From DATDWC01 sp035289805 (GTDB lineage: Bacteria; Patescibacteriota; Gracilibacteria; Peribacterales; Peribacteraceae), in the NCBI GenBank assembly GCA_035289805.1, contig DATDWC010000053.1, positions 1 through 10,255 on the forward strand: a stretch of DNA of 10,255 nucleotides, in the 5' to 3' direction. Below are positions 4,782 to 10,255 of this stretch, piece after piece. How positions within the stretch are numbered: the first letter of the stretch is position 1; each line of letters begins with the position of its first letter. The translations under genes and the position numbers were made by a program. The notes beneath the pieces were generated by a model. It was not told the DNA's origin. It saw only the letters and a list, made by a program, of their open reading frames with translations, and searched no databases.

Positions 4782-7700
4782 TTAATTCCCGATGAATTCA
4801 CGCCAGGATGTGACTGGGATTTCGTCGACTGTTACTGCTTCCATTGCCTCGACGAGGCGCTTCACGAGCTGCACATTCGTGAGGAGTGGAATACCCCGAT
4901 CGATCGCAAGTCGCCGGATCTTGTAGCCATCCGTGATCTCGGTTCCCGTGAAGTGCTGCGGAATATTGATCACGAGATCGAGCCGCTTCTCCGCAAGGTA
5001 CTCGCGAATATTGGGGCCCCGTGGCTCGCTGATTTTATAGAGGAGCATCGAGGGAATCCCACGGGATTCCAGGAATGCGTGGGTGCGTTCGGTTGCTGCG
5101 AGCGCAAATCCCATCTCATGGAGCTGGAGGAACGTGGGTGCAAGCTCCGCCTTATCTTCGAGTGATCCCACAGTCACGAGGATTGTGCCACCAGTGCGGA
5201 CGGGGGAACCTGGGCGTTTCTCCGGCTTTCGCGGCAGACGAAATCCCACGGAGAGGAGTGAGCAGAGGAACGCTTCGGCGGCAGTTCTTCCAAAGCAGCC
5301 GACTTCACCAGTGCTTGCCATTTCCACTCCCAAACGTGGATCCGCTCCTTTGAGCCTCGCAAAACTGAACTGTGCCGCTTTCACCCCTACGTGATCGAGA
5401 TCGATGGTCTGGTAGCGGATGCCGGTTGGCGCTTTCCCAAGCAGAGCTTTTGTCGCAAGTTCCACAAAGTTGATGTTCGTCACCTTACTTGCAAAGGGGA
5501 AGCTGCGGCTTGCGCGGAGGTTACACTCAATCACCTTGATGCGATTATCCTTGGCAAGGAGCTGGAGGTTGAAGGGCCCCGAAATCTGGAGTGCCTTTGC
5601 AATTTCCTTCGCAATCACTTTGATGCGATTGAGGGTTTCCATGTTCACCCTCTGCGGAGGGAGGACAATCGTGGCATCACCGGAGTGCACTCCCGCATTC
5701 TCAACATGCTCCCCTACGGCATACAGGAGGAGCTCGCCATTCTGTGCCACCGCATCGAATTCAATTTCCTTGGCTCCCTGCTCGAACTTGGAAACAACTA
5801 CTGGTGCCTCGCGCGAAACGAGCGCTGCCTGCGCCAGGTACCCCTCCAGAGCCTCTCCTGAGTGCACCACCGCCATCGCAGCGCCGGAGAGCACGTAGCT
5901 CGGCCTCACAATCACCGGATACCCGCAGTCACTTGCAAAACGTTCCGCAGCAGTGAGATCTGTGAATTCTTTCCATTCCGGCTGATCAATCTTCAGGGTA
6001 TCGAGGAGCGAGCTGAACTTGTGGCGATCCTCTGCACGATCGATGTTCTCCGGTGCTGTACCGAGGATTGGGACATTGGCCGCTGCAAGCTTCCTTGCAA
6101 GGGAGTTTGGAATCTGCCCACCCATCGAAACAACCACACCTTTCGGTGAGAGCGCATCGATAATATCGAGCACCCGCTCCTGCGAGAGCTCATCAAAGAA
6201 GAGCGCATCACACTCATCGTAATCCGTACTCACGGTTTCGGGATTACTATTGATCATGGCAACTTCGTAACCCTGGCGCGAGAGCTCCCGCACACACTCA
6301 ACGCAGCACCAATCGAATTCCACAGAGGAGCCAATGGAGTAAGGACCACCCCCAAGCACAATGGCTCTGGGGCGACTCTGGATCCCCTGAAAGGAGATGT
6401 CATCTCCCGTACCGTGATAGGTCATGTACAAATAATTCGTCTTCGCTGGAAACTCCGCAGCCAACGTATCAATCTGGCGAATCATAGGCTTCATGCCAAA
6501 GGAGAGGCGGTCGCTCCGTACCTGTTCCTCGCGCACACCGCGAAACTCTGCAATCGCACGATCCGAAAATCCGTGCTTTTTGGCTCTCTGCAGGAGTTCC
6601 TTATCCAGAGGATCCGCCTTGGTTCGTAGCATCTCACCCGCAATGCTTGTGCAGTCCTGGATCTTCTGCAGGAACCATCGATCAATCCCTGTCATCAGAG
6701 AAATTTCCTCCACCGAAAGCACACCATCACGGAGCGCCTGCGCAATCGCAAAAATTCTGCGAGGAGTGGGTTTACGCACTTCGCGCGAGACATCTGTGAA
6801 CTGCATCGGTGTAGGGAGAAGTCCCTCAGCACCTACATTAATCATCCGAAGCGCTTTCTGGAGTGCCTCCTCGAATGTGCGACCGAGTGCCATCACCTCT
6901 CCCACGGACTTCATTTCACTTGTCACAATATCGGAGACGTGGTGAAATTTTTGCAAATCCCAGCGGGGAACTTTCACTGCGACGTAATCGAGTGCGGGTT
7001 CAAAATCGGCACAGGTGACTTCCGTAATCGCATTCCGGAGTGAGGGGAGCGCATACCCAAGCGCAAGTTTGGCCGCAACGAATGCAAGTGGATACCCTGT
7101 GGCCTTGGAGGCGAGCGCAGAGGAGCGGGAGAGCCTGGCATTCACTTCGATCACACGGTACGCACGGGATTTGGGATCGAGCGCATACTGGATGTTGCAC
7201 TCACCGATAATTCCTAAATGCGTCACCACCTTCTGCGCAATCGTACGGAGCATCTGGTATTCCGTGTTATCGAGTGTCTGACTCGGGGCAACCACAATCG
7301 ATTCCCCTGTGTGGATACCGAGAGGATCCACATTTTCCATATTGCAGACCGTGATCGTGTTGCCGAATTGATCGCGAACGACTTCGTACTCGATCTCCTT
7401 CCATCCTGTGAGATCCTCTTCCACAAGGACCTGGGGGGATTCCACGAACGCATTATCCAGAATTTCCGTGAGCTCGTCTGCATTCATTGCACGCCCACTC
7501 CCCTTCCCTCCTAAGGCAAACGCCGCACGCACAATGAGCGGGAACCCAATCGTTACTGCCGCACGCATTGCCTCATCCTTGGAATCGCACGCAATGGAAC
7601 GAGGGACCGAAACATCGATCGATTGGAGCTCTTGATTAAAGAGCGCCCGATCCTCCGTTTTGCGAATGGATTCGACTGGTGTGCCAAGTACCTGAATACC

Positions 7701-8084
7701 ATGCGCCGAGAGCACCCCCTCATCGTGGAGAGCAACTCCACAATTGAGCGCTGTCTGCCCTCCAAAGCTTAAGGCGATGGCATCTGGCTTCTCGCGCGCG
7801 ATGATCTTCGTCACAAAGGGAACAGTCACGGGGTAGAAGTACACTTCGTCCGCCAGGTTCCAGCTTGTTTGGTTCGTTGCGATATTGGGATTCACGAGCA
7901 CAACGCGCTTCCCTTCCTCCTTGAATGCTTTGATCGCCTGGGAACCCGAGTAATCAAATTCTCCCGCTTCTCCGATCTTCAGAGCGCCAGATCCGAGGAG
8001 CAGGATCGTCTGGATCGTAGAAAAACTGCCCCCCCCGGCCTCATGGGCCTGATGGGAGCCCGTTCCATCCTGAGCAAGATTCAT
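4782..8084 (-). CDS. carB: Carbamoyl-phosphate synthase large subunit (CarB), CPS1/CAD-like sequence type
   Basis: 1100 residues from ATG 8084 to TAA 4782, slightly above the usual ~1070. CarB makes carbamoyl phosphate from bicarbonate, ammonia delivered by CarA, and two ATP, for pyrimidine and arginine synthesis. N-terminal carboxy-phosphate half: LLLGSGALKIGEAGEFDYSG (29-48), the first ATP-grasp domain (~144-344) with VRAAFALGGKGSG, IHTGES and IEVNARLSRSSALASKATGY. Then the oligomerisation region (~400-540). C-terminal carbamate half: VLGGGPYSIGSSVEFDWC, second ATP-grasp (~684-880) with VRPSYVLSGAAM, GVHSGDAT and IECNLRASRSFPF. Finally an MGS-like allosteric domain (~965-1085) with LDLVINIP and IPLLTN. 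Many signatures (NMENVDPLGIHTGES, IEVNARLSRSS, IECNLRASRSFPF, MASTGEV) agree with eukaryotic CPS1/CAD over E. coli CarB. The first ~22 residues are a Gly/His-rich extension containing an eight-G tract. No carA lies nearby in the window. Confidence 0.98.
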   Translation of the reverse strand: MNLAQDGTGSHQAHEAGGGSFSTIQTILLLGSGALKIGEAGEFDYSGSQAIKAFKEEGKRVVLVNPNIATNQTSWNLADEVYFYPVTVPFVTKIIAREKPDAIALSFGGQTALNCGVALHDEGVLSAHGIQVLGTPVESIRKTEDRALFNQELQSIDVSVPRSIACDSKDEAMRAAVTIGFPLIVRAAFALGGKGSGRAMNADELTEILDNAFVESPQVLVEEDLTGWKEIEYEVVRDQFGNTITVCNMENVDPLGIHTGESIVVAPSQTLDNTEYQMLRTIAQKVVTHLGIIGECNIQYALDPKSRAYRVIEVNARLSRSSALASKATGYPLAFVAAKLALGYALPSLRNAITEVTCADFEPALDYVAVKVPRWDLQKFHHVSDIVTSEMKSVGEVMALGRTFEEALQKALRMINVGAEGLLPTPMQFTDVSREVRKPTPRRIFAIAQALRDGVLSVEEISLMTGIDRWFLQKIQDCTSIAGEMLRTKADPLDKELLQRAKKHGFSDRAIAEFRGVREEQVRSDRLSFGMKPMIRQIDTLAAEFPAKTNYLYMTYHGTGDDISFQGIQSRPRAIVLGGGPYSIGSSVEFDWCCVECVRELSRQGYEVAMINSNPETVSTDYDECDALFFDELSQERVLDIIDALSPKGVVVSMGGQIPNSLARKLAAANVPILGTAPENIDRAEDRHKFSSLLDTLKIDQPEWKEFTDLTAAERFASDCGYPVIVRPSYVLSGAAMAVVHSGEALEGYLAQAALVSREAPVVVSKFEQGAKEIEFDAVAQNGELLLYAVGEHVENAGVHSGDATIVLPPQRVNMETLNRIKVIAKEIAKALQISGPFNLQLLAKDNRIKVIECNLRASRSFPFASKVTNINFVELATKALLGKAPTGIRYQTIDLDHVGVKAAQFSFARLKGADPRLGVEMASTGEVGCFGRTAAEAFLCSLLSVGFRLPRKPEKRPGSPVRTGGTILVTVGSLEDKAELAPTFLQLHEMGFALAATERTHAFLESRGIPSMLLYKISEPRGPNIREYLAEKRLDLVINIPQHFTGTEITDGYKIRRLAIDRGIPLLTNVQLVKRLVEAMEAVTVDEIPVTSWREFIGN
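8029..8036 (-). repeat. Eight-G homopolymer near the start of carB
   Basis: Eight consecutive C on the plus strand encode part of the Gly-Gly-Gly stretch at residues 17-19 of CarB. No ATG start lies between this tract and the conserved N-terminus, so a one-base slip would put the ATG at 8084 out of frame. Confidence 0.9.
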
Positions 8085-8095
8085 GATTTTGGGGA

Positions 8096-8124
8096 AGCCT
8101 AGCGGGAGAAGTGGCCGGACACAA
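8096..8124 (-). promoter_or_regulatory. Candidate carB promoter
   Basis: On the minus strand TTGTGT (8124-8119), a 17-base spacer and TAGGCT (8101-8096), with the start expected about 4 bases before the ATG at 8084. The layout matches the candidates at 1312-1340 and 8163-8191. Individual hexamers are weak. Confidence 0.35.
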
Positions 8125-8162
8125 GAAAGAAAGCATCCACTTTCGTTCCCAGCACTTCGCAA

Positions 8163-8191
8163 TTGTTCAGAGACTCGATATTCGCTAGTGT
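8163..8191 (+). promoter_or_regulatory. Candidate promoter of the exported protein gene at 8218
   Basis: TTGTTC (8163-8168), a 17-base spacer and TAGTGT (8186-8191), giving a leader of about 20 bases that contains TTCCTCC (8200-8206). It lies back to back with the carB promoter candidate in the 133-base divergent gap. Confidence 0.33.
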
Positions 8192-8217
8192 GGAGTTGAT
8201 TCCTCCCTTTTTACTCT

Positions 8218-8823
8218 ATGCAGAAGAAACTGCCTCTCCTCATTGCACTGTTCTCGTGCTCACTTCTCTCGCTGCAATGGCAGATAGAACAAGGTGAGGC
8301 GGCAACTCTCCGCTTTTCGAACCCCGAACTCTCGAGTCCCTCTGCTCTGCGGAATGAACGCAAAAACCCCTGTGCGAACTTCTCCGGTATAGCTCTCCGT
8401 GCGTGTGTCGTGAATGCAAATAGAAGTGCGGGTGAAAGTCGGCGCACGAGTGTGCTGAAGAGGAATACCGCGGGTGGGAGGAGGCTCTCCGCACTCACGA
8501 ATCGTAAAGATGAGCAAACGAGCGCCTTCGATTCCCCGGTGAATCCTGGTGAGCGGGTAAATCTCTCTGAGCGTCCATTCTTCGGCTCGCAGTCGCTCCA
8601 GCATCGGTCAAACCCATCAACATATGTGGAAACTGGAGATTCTCCGCTCCTCCCGCGCCGTGCTCGTGCAGGAACGAGGCAGGATAAAGTAGAGCTCCCC
8701 GTTTGCTCCCGGAGAGATGGCTTGCGACTGATTCGGTGTCTCCAGGAGAGTAGCATTCGCATTACGCCCGATACCGCAGGACAGGAAACCTGGGAGCTCT
8801 ACCAGCGACTCTACCTTCACTAG
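8218..8823 (+). CDS. Exported protein of unknown function with two C-x10-C motifs
   Basis: 201 residues from ATG 8218 to TAG 8823. The start KKLPLLIALFSCSLLSLQW is a Sec signal peptide, with likely cleavage near GEA (residue 28). The LFSC segment is a poor lipobox, so lipid anchoring is unlikely. The mature chain is basic and Ser/Arg-rich and of low predicted order, but has two short cysteine motifs of the same form: CANFSGIALRAC near residue 52 and CSRRDGLRLIRC near 163. Both have ten residues between cysteines, Gly at position 6 and Leu at position 9. They suggest two small disulfide-closed elements at either end of a flexible linker. The opposite strand has an overlapping 183-residue frame, but only this one has a signal peptide and a promoter-like upstream region. 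It is divergent from carB and converges on the gene at 8834-9205 with 10 bases between stops. No family recognised. Confidence 0.7.
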   Translation: MQKKLPLLIALFSCSLLSLQWQIEQGEAATLRFSNPELSSPSALRNERKNPCANFSGIALRACVVNANRSAGESRRTSVLKRNTAGGRRLSALTNRKDEQTSAFDSPVNPGERVNLSERPFFGSQSLQHRSNPSTYVETGDSPLLPRRARAGTRQDKVELPVCSRRDGLRLIRCLQESSIRITPDTAGQETWELYQRLYLH

Positions 8824-8833
8824 AAAAGCTCTC

Positions 8834-9205
8834 TTAGTCGCGGCCGCCATTCCGTCGCTTCTCCTCCAGGAGTGCTGCAATGTATGCAGAGTAATCACTA
8901 CTCCCCCCACTACTCCCTCGAACACTCGCACTATTCCTTGTCATAGAAGTGGAAGTTCTCCTCGTGGAAGCGGTGGAACGTGATTGAGAGAAAGTATTGG
9001 ATCTTGCGCTTCGCGCAGTGACTCCCGCACACCATCGACTGGGATCAGGCAGAATCAATGATTCTGTTAAACAGTACCCGTAGGGATCTTCCCCCGCTCC
9101 GATACCCGGCAGCGCTCCCCCAAACTGAGCATGGGAGATCATGGGGAAGGCAAGCACGATGAGAGCAATAAAAATGGGAACATACTTATCTTCGTAAGAT
9201 TTCAT
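8834..9205 (-). CDS. Small exported protein with a Ser/Thr/Arg-rich tail, function unknown
   Basis: 123 residues from ATG 9205 to TAA 8834. A TTG three codons upstream, directly after the pdxT stop, is a possible alternative start. Residues 8-26 are a hydrophobic signal peptide (YVPIFIALIVLAFPMISHA) with cleavage before QFGGALPG. The mature part begins Gly/Pro-rich, has Cys45 and Cys59 (GYCLTES ... SRWCAG), and then a ~45-residue tail rich in Ser, Thr and Arg. It ends in a short helix, YSAYIAALLEEKRRNGGRD. The mature start QF resembles the exported protein at 3684 (QFPWAD). The gene begins 9 bases after the pdxT stop, so it is probably part of the pdxS-pdxT transcript. An AATAAT preceded by TG overlaps the pdxT stop and could be a separate extended -10 box. 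A role in vitamin B6 synthesis is not suggested by the sequence. Confidence 0.7.
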   Translation of the reverse strand: MKSYEDKYVPIFIALIVLAFPMISHAQFGGALPGIGAGEDPYGYCLTESLILPDPSRWCAGVTARSARSNTFSQSRSTASTRRTSTSMTRNSASVRGSSGGSSDYSAYIAALLEEKRRNGGRD

Positions 9206-9214
9206 GTATGTCAA

Positions 9215-9823
9215 TTATTGCATAGAAGTAGAAGTTCTATTGATATTTTTCACACCTTCCACAAATGTTCGATGGATTATGGATGAGTTTGAGAGAAGCT
9301 CTGGGTGGAATGTGGAGACGAAGATGTTGCCCTCTCGGCAGACCACGGGCTCTCCTCCGATCATTCCAAGCGTCGTCACTCCCGATCCAACTCTCACAAT
9401 GCGCGGCGCACGGATGAATATCGCTGGCAAAGATTTGGTTTCACCCTCCACTGCAAATGAAATGTTTGCAGAAAAACTTTCTGCCTGTCTCCCGTAGGCA
9501 TTCCGCTCTACCGTAATATCAATGAGCTTCATTGGTTCTACGCTATCGTCATGGAGAATTTCTGTAGCAAGGAGGATTGCACCTGCGCAGGTTCCATAGA
9601 TTGGAAAATGATCATTCTTCGCACGCTCAATGATACGAGAGAAGAGACCTGTCTCCTTAAGAAACTTCGCCATCACCGTACTCTCGCCACCTGGGATGAT
9701 GAGTCCATCGACACGTTCGAACTCTTCGATCGAGCGAACATCTATCGAACGAACACCAAACTTCGCGAGCGCTCTATGGTGCTCACGCACATCTCCCTGG
9801 AATGCAAGAACTCCAATATTCAT
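9215..9823 (-). CDS. pdxT: Pyridoxal 5'-phosphate synthase glutaminase subunit PdxT
   Basis: 202 residues from ATG 9823 (MNIGVLAFQGDVREH) to TAA 9215, about the usual family size. PdxT is a class I glutamine amidotransferase that hydrolyses glutamine and channels ammonia to PdxS, in a cytoplasmic PdxS12-PdxT12 complex. The sequence shows the oxyanion-loop GGES at 45-48, the nucleophile Cys79 in GTCAG, the family signature VERNAYGRQAESF (105-117), FIRAP (136-140), and the catalytic His173 and Glu175 in FHPEL. All residues needed for glutaminase activity are present. The frame is open 26 codons further upstream, but those codons are translated from the G/C-tract repeat and are not protein-like. 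It follows pdxS by 111 bases on the same strand, with a striking repeat element in between, and is followed at once by the small exported gene. Confidence 0.97.
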   Translation of the reverse strand: MNIGVLAFQGDVREHHRALAKFGVRSIDVRSIEEFERVDGLIIPGGESTVMAKFLKETGLFSRIIERAKNDHFPIYGTCAGAILLATEILHDDSVEPMKLIDITVERNAYGRQAESFSANISFAVEGETKSLPAIFIRAPRIVRVGSGVTTLGMIGGEPVVCREGNIFVSTFHPELLSNSSIIHRTFVEGVKNINRTSTSMQ

Positions 9824-9864
9824 GAAATAAGTGTAATGGTAATGAGATCTCGAGTGGAGCAAAT

Positions 9865-9937
9865 GGGCTTGGGTTTGGGTTTGGGTTAGGGCTGTGACCA
9901 AATCAAAATTCTAAACCAAGCCCAAGCCCCAGCCCTA
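9865..9937. repeat. G-quadruplex-prone, telomere-like inverted repeat between pdxS and pdxT
   Basis: On the plus strand five GGG runs (9865-9891) are separated by exactly three bases each (CTT, TTT, TTT, TTA). On the minus strand, overlapping the pdxS stop, are GGG, GGGG, GGG and GG runs (9935-9916). The two halves are inverted copies: GGGCTTGG (9865-9872) pairs with CCAAGCCC (9916-9923), and TAGGGCT (9887-9893) with AGCCCTA (9931-9937). The pdxST message could form either a long hairpin or a quadruplex here. Confidence 0.7.
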
Positions 9938-10255
9938 TCTCCCCCTCTCCTGCATCGCAATTTGCAGCGTTTTGATCTCGAGTCCCTGCATCCCCTCCCC
10001 TGCCATTTCTGCAGCTTCCAGAAGCCCTTTTGGATCGTTCCAATGCATGGTTGCCGCGACGATTGCCTTGGCCTGCTTCTCTGGATTCTCCGATTTAAAG
10101 ATGCCAGAACCAACGAAGACACCATCACATCCAAGATACATCATGAGTGCAGCATCCGCAGGTGTTGCTATGCCGCCCGCTGCAAAGTTCACCACGGGGA
10201 GTCGACCCTGTGCGAGAACTTCCTCAACCAGCGAAACATCGACTCGTTCCCTCTT
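9935..10255 (-). CDS. pdxS: Pyridoxal 5'-phosphate synthase synthase subunit PdxS, C-terminal part (5' end outside window)
   Basis: The frame enters at 10255 and ends in TAG at 9935, giving the last 106 residues. PdxS condenses ribose 5-phosphate, glyceraldehyde 3-phosphate and ammonia from PdxT to pyridoxal 5'-phosphate. The fragment contains LAQGRLPVVNFAAGGIATPA and DAALMMYLGCDGVFVGSGIF, the strongly conserved phosphate-binding C-terminal half of the (beta/alpha)8 barrel, then KSENPEKQAKAIVAATMHWNDPK and the C-terminal helix. The catalytic lysines lie upstream of the window. The stop codon sits inside the repeat element described for the pdxS-pdxT gap. Confidence 0.97.
   Translation of the reverse strand, partial: KRERVDVSLVEEVLAQGRLPVVNFAAGGIATPADAALMMYLGCDGVFVGSGIFKSENPEKQAKAIVAATMHWNDPKGLLEAAEMAGEGMQGLEIKTLQIAMQERGR

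Noticed and set aside
5391..5861. Long plus-strand frames within carB (also 4761-5165 and 6493-6945).
   Set aside because: They lie antisense to an unambiguous, highly conserved enzyme gene and have no independent features.
8211..8762. A 183-codon minus-strand frame opposite the exported protein at 8218.
   Set aside because: The plus-strand frame has a signal peptide and paired cysteine motifs; the minus-strand frame has no recognisable features.
9824..9901. Upstream extension of pdxT through the G/C-tract repeat, starting MVTALTQTQTQAH.
   Set aside because: The codons are a translation of the repeat, and the ATG at 9823 gives the conserved family N-terminus (MNIGVLAFQGDV).
9865..9937. CRISPR array or true telomere end.
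   Set aside because: The repeat unit is only six bases with no spacers, and it lies between two intact genes of one operon.

Overview
The window looks like a bacterial chromosome fragment with compact, mostly intact genes on both strands and short intergenic gaps. The organism is probably a member of the Candidate Phyla Radiation (CPR), perhaps the Peregrinibacteria/Peribacteria. This is inference from gene content: a DUF5667 protein behind an ECF sigma factor, a small cupredoxin of the HNH type, many short exported proteins of unknown function, and gene starts almost without Shine-Dalgarno sequences. No marker gene in the window settles the taxonomy.

Layout. Bases 1-433 hold the 3' end of a cupredoxin-like gene, a 57-residue membrane protein and a strong intrinsic terminator. 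Bases 434-700 hold no convincing gene. At 701-1234 (minus strand) is an exported protein of unknown function, divergent from an ECF sigma factor (1342-1872). The sigma factor is followed by a single-pass membrane protein with a DUF5667 domain (1938-2930), probably its anti-sigma or signal-sensing partner. A tRNA-Cys lies on the minus strand at 2945-3019, next to a small coiled-coil-like protein (3097-3387). A regulatory-looking stretch rich in dyads (3573-3651) precedes a second exported protein (3684-4283), which shares a cysteine-bounded domain with the one at 701-1234. A small acidic protein (4453-4761) converges on carB (4782-8084, minus), the complete large subunit of carbamoyl-phosphate synthase, whose sequence resembles the eukaryotic CPS1/CAD type. 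Divergent from carB is a third exported protein (8218-8823). It converges on a fourth (8834-9205), which follows pdxT (9215-9823) and pdxS (9935 to the window edge) on the minus strand.

How the genes work together. PdxS and PdxT form the ribose-5-phosphate-dependent pyridoxal 5'-phosphate synthase. CarB supplies carbamoyl phosphate for pyrimidines or arginine; no carA is visible here. The sigma factor and DUF5667 protein form a likely envelope-signalling pair, and one of the paralogous exported proteins is divergent from it.

Most interesting: (1) two paralogous secreted proteins with a conserved C-W-K-HP-W-F-C pattern at near-identical spacing; (2) a TTCC-pyrimidine motif shortly upstream of most start codons in place of Shine-Dalgarno sequences; (3) a tRNA-Cys in which both partners of the 18:55 tertiary pair are changed; (4) a telomere-like G-quadruplex/inverted-repeat element between pdxS and pdxT; (5) the CPS1-like CarB with an eight-G tract near its start.
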